Part shown: positions 14,201-26,572 of the stretch, piece after piece
Numbering within the stretch: position 1 is the stretch's first letter
Layout: the number at the start of each line of letters is the position of its first letter
From: Chaunax sp. Z400
Taxonomy: Eukaryota; Chordata; Actinopteri; Lophiiformes; Chaunacidae
Length of the DNA: 64,000 nucleotides
Assembly (NCBI GenBank): GCA_037577475.1
Contig: CM075204.1
Location: forward strand, 8,542,855 to 8,606,854
Direction of reading: 5' to 3'
Notes under the pieces: generated by a model
What the model saw: only the letters and a program-made list of their open reading frames with translations
Database searches by the model: none
Told to the model about the DNA's origin: nothing
Made by a program: the position numbers and the translations under genes

Positions 14201-14825
14201 GGCAGTCAGACATTTTCTGTGTACTATCAGTTAATGAAGGGACAGGTTCAAAATATTCATACAGCAGTTTCTTGAGTGACTGGTAAGCTTAACTAGTTGT
14301 GTGTGTTCCACTTACGTTTGGCCCACAGCTTGATGGCTCTCAAGGCCAGCCTAAAGGTGTCAGCATTGGGAACAAGCTGGAGGATCTCTGCTGTCACTCT
14401 GTAGCCTAAGAAACAGAAGCAGACAAAGATGAATACAGAAAGTCACAGCGAAAAGATACACAAAATGGTCATACATCACAAAAACATTCCTGACGAGTAC
14501 AGCTGTCACATACTAATACTGCAGTTGTGTTCTTTAATCTGATGCTTACCATTGAGACTCCTGGCAGACTGTTTGTCGATGTCCTTCAGTAGCTGACTGT
14601 TGAGGACATTCATGCGGTCTGGGATGCTCCTGTATTCCAGCTTGGCATAGATTACGTCCATCTAGAAAGTAACGGGAGCACAGAAACCATCATTAAGACG
14701 CATGCAGCACAAACTTTAATGCAGCATTCTGCAGACAGGAGAGTTGTTACTGGTTTCTCTAGTCATCTTACCTCAATCCCATCGAAGCTCATCTTAATGA
14801 CTGGGACGAATGCCTCTTTGATGGC
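11246..14825 (-). pseudogene. Partial, broken canonical poly(A) polymerase gene
   Basis: Canonical poly(A) polymerase adds poly(A) tails to mRNA in the nucleus. Minus-strand exons: 14772-14825, 14550-14661, 14316-14405, 13958-14096, 13679-13763, 13159-13212, 12902-13012, 12567-12673, 12216-12475, a weak one at 11466-11546, and 11246-11353. Diagnostic peptides: EAFVPVIKMSFDGIE, IYSNMLGFLGGVSWA, AEWSKLFDQPDFFEKY and VESKIRLLVGDLE, matching PAPOLA/PAPOLG/PAPOLB. The third catalytic Asp (the D that follows DGIE-M) is present. Two defects suggest a non-functional copy. No upstream exons for the FGS...GADID part, with the first two Asp, were found. The exon expected between 13958 and 13763 (the NPVLLK...MPIITPAYP segment) is absent, and direct splicing there shifts the frame. 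The remaining exons keep frame, good splice sites and no internal stops, so decay is recent, or an assembly gap or altered protein is possible. The paralogue was not decided. Confidence 0.82.
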
Positions 14826-14865
14826 CTAAAGACACAAACATAGTCAGTCATGTGCACCAGATAGG

Positions 14866-14930
14866 TGATGCCAACATGGGGAAACTGGGCAGCCTTGGTG
14901 GAGGTCTGCACTCTCCCAAGTGCTTTCTAG
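14866..14930 (+). repeat. Fragment of the window's MITE-like family
   Basis: The stretch 'ggggaaactgggcagccttg' then 'gtggaggtctgcactct' and 'gtgctttctagttat' matches the 3' end of the longer copy at 22500-22885. It sits just upstream (gene sense) of the first surviving poly(A) polymerase exon, so it may mark the 5' truncation. Confidence 0.7.
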
Positions 14931-15110
14931 TTATTATTATTATCTATTATTATTCTTTATTCTTTATTAATTTTTATAATAATATTAAATTATGTAATTA
15001 TTATTTCATAATAATTATAAAATATATAATTATAATTTATTATTCTTATTCTTATTCTTATTATATAATTAATTATTGTTTTAATAATCGTTAATCTTTT
15101 TTTAATAACC
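14931..15110. repeat. AT-rich low-complexity tract
   Basis: Irregular (tta)n, (att)n and (ttctta)n runs fill the segment. The 80-codon plus frame across it is rich in Tyr, Ile and Asn only because of this composition. Confidence 0.9.
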
Positions 15111-18100
15111 ACATTTGCTCCTACGATAGCCCCAACAGTGTACTGATTAGCTGTTACAATAAGACTCTGTTATCAACCAAAATCTCATGATGCTATCAAC
15201 TAGGCTCAGGGTTACATAATAAGAAAAACTGTCCTCTAAAAATCAGTGTATTTGTGGATATTACCGGAGCCTCTGATGCCTGAACTGATGCCTGCAGTAT
15301 CATGGGTTACATTAATATCATGACTGCTGTAGTGTTGTGTAATTCAGTCTCTCTGTGTTAACACCTTGTCCTAGAGTGCGACAGGTTTTCATACCCTAAA
15401 TACATCCTAAAGCTCAAGAGCTGAGGACCCTCATCTCACTCAGAACAAGGCTGCAAAGTTGTTCCTAATGCCATCTCCACACCACATGATATGCATGAAA
15501 ATCTTTTTGGTGTCTGTGGTTTTATTTGAAATTAATGACGCAAGTCTTAAGGAGTAATAATCAGAACAAGAAGAGCCTTTCATGAGCAGCTTCAGGCCAA
15601 TGTCCCTAGGCTGAGATCAAACCAACAGCCCATTTGCAGTACACATGAAATTCTTGAGTCATCAGATAGCATCCTGATTCCATTTATCCACATCAGCAAC
15701 AGCAGTAAACACAACAAAGATAATCTGGCTATTTAATTGTAATTTTATTTTATTTTATTTTAATTTATCACACAGCGTGCTGACAGAGGGCCCTCACAGA
15801 CCAATGATTTGATTAGACATTACTCACAGACCAATGATTTGATTAGACATTACTGTCAGATCTCTAATAACAACAATGGTGCATGGGATTTTTTTTGGCA
15901 TCCATTCAGGAGGTGTAAAGTAGTGATAAATGCTGGAGGTAGACACGCACGGTAGTGACTGTTGTTCTCTGTCTCACCATCCACACTTTTTGACTTGTAA
16001 ACACAAAGGCAAAAACCACTAATTTGCACAAAAATGATTTTTCTGTATGGCTAAAGGGTGAATAAAGATGTGTGAACCATAATTTGCCTTTGATATTTAA
16101 TATGAACAGGATGGCATGACATCAAAAAACAATATACGTTTCTACTCTTGGTCAGTATATATGAGGTGCTGCACTTTTTCTATGGCAGACGCCGATCGAA
16201 GCAAAGATGCAGATGAATTACGAGATTGACTTGATAAAGAATTTTGACTCCCTCATTTCAGATAGCGGGGAAAGCTTAAAAATAAATTGTTAGAGCCACC
16301 ACTTAGCTGAAGCTTTACTTTTTAGTGGGGAAAAATGGAGACAGTCCAGGATGAAGCAGAGGGAGAGAGGATGGGGTGGGACGCTGCCCCCTGTCACATG
16401 CTCCCGCCGTTATCGTGACAATACACACGATGCCCGGGGACTAATCCACCAGGACGTAGAGATGAGCATTAATCACTGCTCCTCTGACTGCACGCACAGA
16501 TTACACACACACACAAACTCAAATACGGACACACACATGAATGTGTGTGATAACACCATCAACATATTTAGAGGTGAAACTAAATAGATAAGTTACTATA
16601 AGTTACTATAAGATAAGTTACTATATTACTGTCAGTATTTAACAGTCAGTGCATTTATTGATTGATCTTTACAAGAAAGAATTAACCGCCTTCATATTAA
16701 AAGTTATTTACCAACAATACTTTTTTTTTCAAAATTTCAAAAGTTCATGCAAACATGCAATACACATGCATGAGTACAAAATCAATAAAAAATACTTACT
16801 GTCAAGCACTTTCTTAATTTCCCACATATGTCTGACCCACAAGACTGGCTCCCATTTACTGTAAATAAGTCACAGCTGTGCCACAAGTGGTTTAAAAGTC
16901 AGGTTGTTTTTTTTCCTGTTAGTCAATGCAGACATAATCCTGAAGTCATAATCTGGCAGGGAGGTGGCAGAGCAGGCCGTTAATCCTCCTGCAGCATCAC
17001 CACTCACCCCTCTTGCCCCCGCAGTAGTGAACACATCCGTTTGGGCTTTACACTGACTGAAGAGGATGAAAGAGGAGGGAGAGTAGAATGGATTTGTGTG
17101 GGTTAAAATCAGTTTAAAATTGAACATGTGGATTACGAGGCTTTTTCGCCCGCTGAGCAACAGACATCCATTCATAAAGTGATTTGCACGTCATAGCAAT
17201 ATCCTCTAGCGTTTGTGCCAGTGGAACCCTTCCTGTATGACGTCGAAAGGTCTGGACCAATCGGACACCTTTTCCCTATGATAAATACAATGATGCGGGG
17301 AGGTTTCTATAGTCATATCAGACCTGCAGCAGGAGGCTCTTTCTTTTTGTGGCTCCAGAAATAGCGATGAATTATTTGGAATTTAACTTTATGCCTCTGA
17401 AATGAGACTTAAATGATTGACCAGAGGCTGCATGAATAAGAGGACAACAGTGTTCAATAATCAATAGTCAAAATTAACATTTTAGCTCAAGTGAAATTAT
17501 TACATTAAAGCACTATGTTTAATCTTATTGAAACTAACACATAATTCATTAATAACCTCCCAATGGAGTTGATCATCTTAGATGAATGTGGCTAGTGTTA
17601 ACTCAAAGACATAACCTTGCAAAACGGGATTATATTCCTTCAACTTAATCTGAGTTCTATGAACAGAGCCCATGATACTGCGAATGCAACGGTGTACATA
17701 CGAATAATCCCTGTCTTGAACTGTGTAAATATAAATTTATCACTGACTCATGGTTGTTTTAAGACACAAGGTTTTTTACAAGATTAATTCAATTAGAATG
17801 TGTCCAAAAAAAAGTGAAAAAGAGCGCCATGGAGCATCCTGTCAAGCCATAATTTAGTATGCTGTCGGTTTCACAAATAAATAAATATTGAATCTTTTGG
17901 AACATATTATGTTGCTCACATTTTGTTCCGGTTGGAGAGTCTTTGCTGTGCTAAACACTTGATGGCCGCTGGATCTGAGACTGCCTGGCCTCGGACCAAA
18001 AGAGTTGTCGCACTTCTGTTACATTTTTTTGGGCCTCCGGGTTGTTGTTGGTGATTAATAGGTCCTTGTTTGCAGAGACTGCATCATGTGCATAGAATAG

Positions 18101-18789
18101 CACACAGCACAAAGTTACATAACAAAGGTTATATTTCTTTGAAAGGCGTATTGAGGCTTGGGGGTTAAACCGGCTGACAAGAAGCCTCGTCTCATGCCTT
18201 TATTTATGGCAGATCTTTCTAAATTGCTTTTAGTTTTTTGTTAATATTATAATGCCACCCTTTGGAGAAATCCTCTGTTGAGGGGGACAGTTGAAGAGGA
18301 CAGAAAGGCTGCCCTTGTTAATAGGGGATTTCCAAGATACTGTGATAATTCACTTAAAATTCCAGATTCCACAACTTTCTTTATTGAAAAACATCCACAG
18401 TATTATGTAACTTAGAAAAAAGTTTCACTTTTTAAGCAAGTAAGCAAGCTAGCACACTTTTAATTTGAACGTTTTGACTTGAAAATCACCCAATTCCACT
18501 GGATAGGTGGGCTTTTTTCAAACATGCAGCTGGATGCTAAATTATTATATCGTATCATTGTGTTGTATTGTACAATTGTATTTAATTTAATTTACAATGT
18601 ACTTCCAACTGTAGGTTTATGGGCAAAATATACTATTTATCAGCTGTTTGCAATAACAAAATCACACAATAACAGTTTAAATAGCTCAATACAACAGATA
18701 TTATAAGGTTTTAATCCATATTCAACACAAAATGCTACTTTCAATAACATCAGCAGTCTCAGAATTATTAGTATCCTTCATGAGAGCAC
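15111..18789. other. Gene-free stretch
   Basis: No gene recognised on either strand. Exons for the missing N-terminal part of poly(A) polymerase were looked for on the minus strand and not seen. One exact tandem duplication (15793-15852) and short reiterations of 'ataagttactat' at 16588-16625 are the only structures noted. Confidence 0.45.
15793..15852. repeat. Exact 30-bp tandem duplication
   Basis: A 30-bp unit starting 'ctcacagaccaatgatttga' is present twice in direct succession with no mismatch, consistent with a recent replication-slippage duplication (or an assembly artefact). Confidence 0.95.
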
Positions 18790-19515
18790 ACATTTGTATA
18801 TCAGGTGCTGTTAAACTCTGTACCAACCTTCATAGACTAACTTTACTAGTAGAGTCCCATGTTTCTTTCTTGTTCATGTCTAAATTTACATAAGGTCTCC
18901 ACACCTGAAGTCGTCTCTAGTAGCTGCAAACCATCAAAATAAGACACAGAAGTTTTTGGGCGCTGTTCTGTGGAGCCATGAAATAAAACTGTAACGTTTG
19001 GGGCCTATGGATCATCAGTATGTCTGGAGGAGGAAGAATGAAGCATATGATGAAAGGAACACCCTACAGGGAAGCGTGGCGGTGGCTCGGTGATGCTCTG
19101 GGGCTGCTTTGCTTCCTCGGACACTGTAACCCTGCAGCATGTAGAGGGTCAGATGGATTCCATCAGGAAATCCTAGAAGAAAATGTCTCAACATCTGTGA
19201 AGAAGCTGAAATTTGGGCATCACTGTACATTCCAAAAAGACAATGATCCCAAGCAGACCTCAAGGTCCACCGAGGCTTGATTTCAGAATGTGTGGCCGTC
19301 ACAGTCGCCTGACTTGAATCCCATCGAAAATCCCTGGTGGGATTTGAAGAAGGTGGTTGCAGTAGGTAAACCCAGGAATATTCCAGAACTTGAGGCCTTT
19401 GTCCGTGAGGAATGGGCTAAGATTCCTCAGGAACGCTGCCAGAAGCTCATGTCTGTCATAGCAGCTAAAAGGTGTCTAAAAAATACAACACACTTGTCAT
19501 TAAGGAGTTGAATCA
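18790..19515 (+). pseudogene. Dead Tc1-like transposase
   Basis: Tc1/mariner elements encode a DDE transposase for cut-and-paste movement. The remnant includes a piece around the second catalytic Asp (FQKDNDPKQTS, from 19020-19280) and the block WPSQSPDLNPIENPWWDLKK (19290-19511), which carries the third catalytic Glu, then EEWAKIPQERCQKL. These blocks fall in different frames with stops between, and the N-terminal DNA-binding part is largely lost. Upstream sequence at 18800-18910 resembles the Tc1 fragment at 62770-62950. No terminal inverted repeats were identified. It cannot encode an active enzyme. Confidence 0.85.
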
Positions 19516-20559
19516 TTTAGAGACTGCCGTGATAAAAGAAGCATTTTGTTTTAGATTTGGTAAAACACGTGTCATCTCATGGCGTACTTGAACATGGTTG
19601 AAATGACAATAAGCTCTCTTGACTTGACTAATATCTGTTGTATTGAGCTAATGAAATTGTTTTTGTGGGTTTTGATTATTGCAACAGCTAATAAATAGTA
19701 TATTTTGCCCAAAAAAAAACTAATATAAAAAGGGGGTGAAATATCTGGCTTCCATAATCATCCTTCTACTTGGATTACCAGCCACACGAAATAAACTGGA
19801 ATCCCAGACACTCAGCGCACTAAGTCCAGTCTTGGCACCACTTCACAACAATTTACATGTGCTACTAATTACGCTTCACTGTGATCATGCATATGATGTT
19901 GATGTCATGGATAAAGCATGCCGCTGTGTGACAAAGCCATCAGTGTGACGCCTGGTGATCCATGCATCTCAACACAACAGTCTGAAGCTAATTACGCTAA
20001 ATGACACGACTCATCATTTCACATCATGTGAACACGACCGCCTTCACGACCTTTTTCCAATTATAGTGAGCTATGTCTTCATTTAACCCCTGTCATGTTC
20101 AGAATTCACATTGTTGCTATTCCTGATGTTACTGTTGCCCAAACCTAAAAGCCCAATTATGGAAAATGTCTTATTTTGGTCCACTATACACCGAGAAAAA
20201 TAACAAAAAATACCACACACTGCTTTATTTTCCCAAACTTGTTTGGGTCACTTTCCTTGGAGCTGATGTGAAGAGAAAAGAGATAGAGCTTAAACCATTT
20301 CTATTGGATGTCTTTCAACTATTTCTGAGTCATTACTACCCAGCAGGAACACAGTAGGAAGCTGTGGGCTCCGAGCCAAAGACAATACATCTGTCAGCAG
20401 CCCAAGCTCATTCTGCCACTTGTTCCTCATGTGTAGCAGTGCGGTAGGAAAATACTCTTCTAGTTAATGTTGCGTTTCACTAGAAGCAGGTCGGACACTT
20501 ACCAGGAATTTTGAGTGTGACTTCTGAATATGAGAGCAAAATCTGTTTAAACATGACAT
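19516..20559. other. Gene-free stretch
   Basis: No gene, repeat protein or RNA gene recognised. Open frames at 19736-19948 and 20166-20357 have no domain or splice context. Confidence 0.45.
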
Positions 20560-20900
20560 CAAGGCGCTTTCCAATAGAGCAGGTCTAGACCGTACTCTTT
20601 ACTTTAGAGAGAAAATGGCCTTTTAACAGGCGGAAACCTCGAGCAGATCCCGATTCAAGGTGGGCGGGAGAGAGAGAGAAAGATAAAGAGAGGTGGGGAG
20701 AGAGACGAAGAGAGGGGGACCTAACGGTTATGATGATGAAAAGATTGCATTTACAGTAGTAGTATCTATATTGACGTGGGGGGGGGGAGTCAATAGGTGT
20801 CCAGCACTAGGACCAGGTTAGGGGCAGGAATCTCACCTGGGCCTTTCCTCCTGAGAGAGTAGCTGAGACCAGCCTTTGTTTGCTGGTTGACGACACACTT
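20560..20900 (+). repeat. Dispersed repeat, longer copy of the 11178 family
   Basis: Shares 'agagcaggtctagacc', then 'aatggccttttaacaggcgg' and 'gagcagatcc' with the copies at 11178-11287 and 21525-21690. It continues into a purine-rich gagaga segment and 'gtgtccagcactaggaccag'. Non-coding. Confidence 0.75.
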
Positions 20901-21524
20901 CATGCTGAGTGAGGGACAAAAACTTGGAGTGATTGCTGTAAGCAGCCAAAATAAGGTCTGTTTAAACAGAAAATTGTTGTTTTAAACAAGGTTTTTAAGT
21001 CCTTTTTATTCCATATTGACATGTTTTATGAATATAGATTCCACTCACCTGCATGTCTCTGACTGAGGGAGGAAACTGTGTTTCAGCTAAACGAGGTATA
21101 TTTACTTTTGCAAAAGTGTTGTAAAGTTTTCTTTACCAACAAAGGAACCAGTAGAGGAGCCAATCACTGTTTTTCCCAGACTTGACAGACCTGACTCCCT
21201 GTTGACGCAGTTCAGCCCCACATTTCATTAGATTTCCTGTTTATTACTTTATTATTTTCATATATTATGATCTATGTCATCCCTCATTTTCTATTGTCAG
21301 TAGTTAACCATATAGTTAAACTGGGTTGCTGCTATGTCATAGTTTTGAGAAAGTTTATTTTAACAATTGTCAATAAATGTTTATTTTTGGTATAGCAGTC
21401 TCTGCCTTTGGGTTTTCTCAGAGTCCTATGAACTGAGTATCACTGTATCACTTAATGTGACCACATTAAGTATAAATTATACTAAGAATAATAATAATAA
21501 TTAATATGATATCCATCCATCCAA

Positions 21525-21690
21525 GTCAAGTCAGTTATATTTGTATGGCACCAAATCACAACAAAAGTTATATCAAGGCACATTCCAAGAAGAGCAAGTC
21601 TACAAAGAACAACAATCCCCCATGAGCAAGCAGTTGCACATAGTGGCCTTTTAACAGGCAGGAACCGCAAGCAGATCCTGTGCATGGTTG
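21525..21690 (+). repeat. Dispersed repeat, third copy of the 11178 family
   Basis: Contains 'caccaaatcacaacaaaagt', 'aagagcaagtcta' and 'ggccttttaacaggcaggaa', colinear with the other copies. It is followed directly by a different repeat from 21691. Confidence 0.8.
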
Positions 21691-21880
21691 ATGGGGGGGG
21701 CTGGAGCCTATCCCAGTGGGGGTACAACCCTGGATAAGTTTCCGTTAATCACAGGGCAAAAACAGAAAGAAAAACAACCATTCACACTCACATCCACACC
21801 GACGTGCAATTTAGAGTCATCAATTCGCCTAAATGTGCTTTGGACTGTGGGAGGAAGCCAAGGAATTCCAACCTGATTCT
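21691..21880 (+). repeat. Common teleost repeat ('ggagcctatcccag' type)
   Basis: The blocks 'ctggagcctatcccag', 'caaccattcacactcacatc', 'caatttagagtcatcaatt' and 'tttggactgtgggaggaagc' occur in the order found in a very frequent fish interspersed repeat. No coding potential. Confidence 0.75.
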
Positions 21881-22504
21881 ATGAAATCAGCACATATAAA
21901 CAACATGATGGAACAGCACAGGAGCATATCAGATTAAAGGTGCAAGCAAACCAAAATGTTGAGTTTGGTCTGAATTATAATTAAGGAATATAAACTGTGA
22001 CTCTGTGTAAAAATCCTACATTCACATGAATGCTAAAAGCAGAGTGTGTAATTTCTACCTTTAGGGGTCTCTCTATCAAAATAATGAAAGCATAAGACAT
22101 AGTCTGAAATAGAAACAGCATGAAATCATGGGAGTTGTCTTCATTGGTAAACAACCACTGTTGCTGATGAAAGCAGTGTTTCAAATCTTTAAGGCGTTAC
22201 ATTTAGTTATGTTCACCAACTTCCTTCGTCACTCGCTGAATCTTTCTGGTCAGTCATAGCAACACGGGACCAAATCAAACGTACTTCTACCCTGAATTAA
22301 TTTATAATACATATAACATGTTATATTACATATGATGTAATGACTCAACAAAATATTACACAGGTTTAGTTGTTTTTTTTTAAATGCTGAGTGCAGAAAT
22401 TGTCCATTGTATATCTTTATGTAAAAGTATGCAATACTTAAAAACAAAATTCACTTTAAGAATGCATTTGTGCATTAAAATGTTACATGTTAGTGTTTTA
22501 TGAT
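21881..22504. other. Gene-free stretch
   Basis: AT-rich sequence with no recognised gene or repeat on either strand. Confidence 0.45.
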
Positions 22505-22885
22505 TACCTCCGCCAAGGGAGGAGGTTCTGTTTTTGCCAGCGTTTGGTGGTTTGTTGGTTTGTTTGTTCATAGGATAAAACAAAAAGTAATGGACGGATT
22601 TTGATGACATTTTCAGAAGATGTCGGAAGTGGCACAAGGAACAATCGATTAGATTTTGGTGGTGATCTGGAAAACCGCCATTACCGTGTTTTGTCAAACA
22701 ACTTTCAAACTAATAATGATATCAACATGTTTCTAAGTGCTGGGGATAGGTTTCAGGGTAAAAGAAATCATATTATGATGGTTAAATTATCATAGAGGTA
22801 CTGCTATTGGGTGTAATGGAAATATGGGGAAACTGAGCTGCCTTGGAGGAGGTCTGCGCTCTCTGAGTGCTTTCTAGTTATATAT
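22505..22885 (+). mobile_element. MITE-like non-autonomous element, long copy
   Basis: Begins 'acctccgccaagggaggagg', continues with tttg runs and 'gtaatggacggatttt', and ends 'ggaggtctgcgctctctgag' then 'tgctttctagtt'. The same order is seen in copies near 38275, 41420 and 57965 and reversed fragments elsewhere. It has no coding capacity. The parent transposon family was not determined. Confidence 0.75.
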
Positions 22886-23919
22886 GATGTTTTTGGATTA
22901 ATGATACTGCTGTATTAATGTGTATGTTGTATTTTACTGCTGTGAATATCTACTTTAATATTTTTTCATGCATCTCGTTTCTGCTGTTCAGATGTTTATA
23001 AATTATATACTGCATAATAGTTTTTAGCAGCTGCAGGCCAGTGACATTTGCTGCAATGTGATAATTATATCACATATTACATAGATATAGAATTCCACTA
23101 ACCAGACTCCATGTGTGGACTGCACTGTGTGTGTGTATACGCTGCTTACCTTACATTGACTTCAGGACAATGAGCCTCAAGTTCTTCCATAAATAAATAC
23201 AAAGGCTTCCAGCACTGACCACACCTGCCCTACTAACAGCATTATCAAAAGATCACTCAATTATATTTAGTATCACTTGAACTTTCAACATTGTTTCCAC
23301 AACCTCAGACTTACATGCTCTCATCGTAACAGAAATAGAAAGCACATTAATTCTCCCGACAGCCAGAACAATGTTTTTGACCCTCTCACCTACAGCCGGT
23401 AATGTTCCCTGTAATTGTCCTTCTGGAAATGAACCTCTTCATCATGCCACATTCATTTAACGTTTGCCTATAGGGAATGAAGTGGCTCTGTATTTTGGAT
23501 GTCTTTTGAAGTAGACAGTAAAATTAAGTAAGTAAAATTTATTTGGGACATTAAACCAGATTCCATCACCTCATTAGGTTTGGCTCGGTTGTCAGCTTTA
23601 TTACTTAAAAGAAATAAAACCGCATGTTATCTGTCATGGATATTATAAATATCTGAAATGTAATTTTTTGTTTTTATTTTTTGAAGAGTGTCTTTTTACA
23701 TGAACATATAACTGTAGATTTTTACACATTACATTTGCTTCATAGATTATTCACCTCTAATTGTGCAATATTTGTCACAGTCTAATTATTTTCTATTAGA
23801 TTTACTGCTTAGTATTAATAATACTGTATTATTGTTAGTATCTACAAATTGCATGAGTAAATATCAACATGAGTTCTGATAATACTCGCTTTCTTAAATG
23901 TTCTGTTTCCTGTGGGAGG
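22886..23919. other. Gene-free stretch
   Basis: AT-rich, with no recognised gene, RNA or transposon protein. Confidence 0.45.
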
Positions 23920-24400
23920 ATCTAAAGTACATTTACTCAAGTATTGCACACAAGTATTTCCATTTATGGTACATGTACTTTAAACATTTTCTACACTACA
24001 CTTCAGAGGGACACTGCACTTTCCTCCCCTGAATTTAGTTGATAGGTATTTTTACTGGTTACTTTCCACAGATTCTTACTATTACCATATAGATCAAATT
24101 CCAACAGCGGTCAGCTGATAAATTATGATGTATTATCATAGAATGAGCTTCCTGGTGGCATATAAAGTATAGTTAAAATTAGAGCTAGAAAACTATACAA
24201 TATATATTATGTGATATCCAATGATATAATTGAAACTTTATTATTCTTAAAGGAGCTATAATGCAGATGAGTACTTTTACTTGTGGCACTTTAAGTATAT
24301 TATTACTTAAGTAAAATTTCACATTCAGGACTTTTATATTTATTTTGTATGCTGTGATATTTCTGCTTTTACTTAAGTCAGTGATCTGATCTGAGAACTT
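23920..24400 (+). repeat. Dispersed repeat ('acttgagtatttccat' family), copy 1
   Basis: Contains 'gtacatttactcaagtattg', 'aagtatttccattta', 'cttcagagggacactgcact' and, at the far end, 'gagtacttttacttg' with 'ttcaggactttta'. These blocks in this order belong to a very common teleost non-coding repeat, here with internal changes. Confidence 0.7.
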
Positions 24401-25109
24401 CTGCTGCTGATTAATACAGTATAGGCCTCACAAAGAATGACTTCACACTTTGTCTCTGTTAAAGTTACAAGGCTTTTTTTATTTTCACGTTTATTTAATT
24501 TTCACGTTTTTTATTTTCACGTAATCATTAAACGTTTATAATTATCATCTATGCATGGATTTTTTATTACACTTCATGAAAACCTGGTTTCTGTTCAAAT
24601 ATTTAGGCCTAAAGCTCCATCTAGTGCACACTGGTACTAATTACTCATTTTTCACTTCTCAGCGCTAACTCTGTGCACTTTTTTTCCTTCACCCTCAGCA
24701 TCTACAGCTTTAGCTGTCGGACAACGATTCGTCCCTGCAGAGTGAAGAAGATGATGATGCCACATAGCATGAGAATGTATGCTTCTCCTTAGATATGAGG
24801 ACAATCTGACCTAAAAAGGTCAATCTCCAGAATCCACTGCAGAATGTTATAATGCATAAACACCATTAGTCAATTATCATTTTTAGTTCAAACCAAGCCC
24901 AACTCAATGGCTCTTTTCACCACTGACACATTAAGATGTTGTCTAATTAGCAGCAAAGCTAATTAAAAATCTGCAGAAAATGACAAATACTTCATAAATC
25001 ATAAATAATTCAATAATTCATACCTGTTGCCAGTGCTAACAACACAGAGCATTAAATGATTCTCATTGTGTTACCATGGGTGAGGTTTCTTCCTTTGTGG
25101 TTAATAACT

Positions 25110-25700
25110 GGCAGTGATGGAAAGTAACTAAGTACATTTACTGACGTAATCTACTTAAGTACCATTATACTGTTGTACTTTTCTTGACTTTGTTTGCTTC
25201 CTGCTTGTCCGCCACATTTTAGAAGGAAACATGAAAGTTTTACTCTGCTATATTTATTGGACATCTATAGTTCTCTGGTATTTTGCAGGTTATCATTTCA
25301 CATAAGAAACATTTGATAAGTTAGAGTGTTCTACTCTCCAGTGGTTTTGATTGTAAAAAAAATTTCCACCAAAGAGAAGAACTGTTTAAGACCCACAGAG
25401 GTCAATTTATCCAATATTTTACCACGAAAAGTCCAGACATTAATGTAAATTTGTGCTGAATATCTTTTTCTTCTTCCCTCTCCTACTGTTTTCACAATGT
25501 CTCTAATTTATCTTGTGGCCTTTTGGAGGAGCCCAACCCCCAGGTTGGGAACCACTCAACTGAATCACCTGTGGTGGAAGTTCAAACTAGCTCCATCACA
25601 ATGAATTAATAAATAAAAGTAAATAACCTATCACTTGTATACTTCTGCAGTACATTTTGTTGTTGATGCTTGTGTACTTTTACTTCTAAGTAGGATTTTG
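25110..25700 (+). repeat. Dispersed repeat ('acttgagtatttccat' family), copy 2
   Basis: Starts 'ggcagtgatggaaagtaact' and 'aagtacatttactgacgtaa'. The final part (25625-25700) has 'gtgtacttttacttc' and 'aagtaggattttgg', matching the end of copy 1. The middle includes 'caacccccaggttgggaacc', part of a second repeat, so one element may be nested in another. Confidence 0.65.
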
Positions 25701-25817
25701 GATTGGGTTTTTTTTTTTCAAAGCTATTTGATGCGGTGTTGCATCAGTTTACTCCAATCACATGCAATACTTGTCGCAAGTCAGCCAATCATTGAAGTTT
25801 TTAATTTTTGGGGGTGT

Positions 25818-25864
25818 TTGTTCATTTGTTTGTTTGTTTGTTTGTTTGTTTGTTTGTTTGTTTG
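25818..25864. repeat. (TTTG)n microsatellite
   Basis: About eleven tandem tttg units. Confidence 0.95.
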
Positions 25865-26405
25865 TACTACAAAATAACTAGATATTATAATGCTCAGGTT
25901 GATTTACTGTAGGGGAGATGTTTGTCAGATGTGGTGTTACTTTCTATGTCCAGCAGGTGACATGATCGTCACCTGACTTCATGTACACTTGATGCTTTGC
26001 GAGTTGAGTTGAGCTGAGTGGAGCCGGTTAGAGACTGCTGGTACTACGCAGTGGAAAAATGCCATTAGAGAGATATCAAAATCCAGGGGAAAGTACCCTA
26101 TCAGACTTTACTCATATTTGGCATGCAGTGTTTCTATCCAAGTGGAGAAATGCACATTAAAAACAATGAGGACACAATAAGTGCTGTGGAGAGTAAACAA
26201 TAATGGAGTGTGATCATGTTGCGTGTGAGAGCAGCTTTGAGTTAGGTATTATCTGAACTACAGGTTAATGCTGACAATATGACAGAAATGAGTGCCTAAA
26301 TAATATATACCATGAAAAACAATGGGTGCCTGGATGGTAGGAGAAACACGTTTATATCTATAGAACATTTTGTTACTATTATCTGTCTTCTTTTTTTTTT
26401 TTTGC

Positions 26406-26572
26406 AGGCATTTAAAAAAAATTCAACGTCAATCCTAAATCCACCCGAAGAAGAAACAAGTATCCCCATACTAGAGGTGGAAAAACTTAAAGCCATTCTC
26501 ACAGGGATAAATGGACACATGACTGCACTGCTCTCTGCTCTCCTCCGTGCAGCTGACTCATTATCCTATTAG
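26406..26572 (+). other. Exon-like open segment, unassigned
   Basis: A poly-T tract ends in 'tttgcag', a strong 3' splice-site shape. The following frame stays open for about 55 codons to a TAG and encodes a helical-looking peptide with the blocks LNPPEEETSIPILEVEKL and GHMTALLSALLRAADSL. The composition looks more coding than nearby frames, but I recognise no family, see no upstream exon with a matching donor, and see no nearby polyadenylation signal. It could be the last exon of an unknown gene, a transposon-derived relic or chance. Confidence 0.22.

Noticed and set aside
25818..25864. Regular repeats as a CRISPR-like array
   Set aside because: Plain tttg microsatellite with no spacers; the window is vertebrate DNA.
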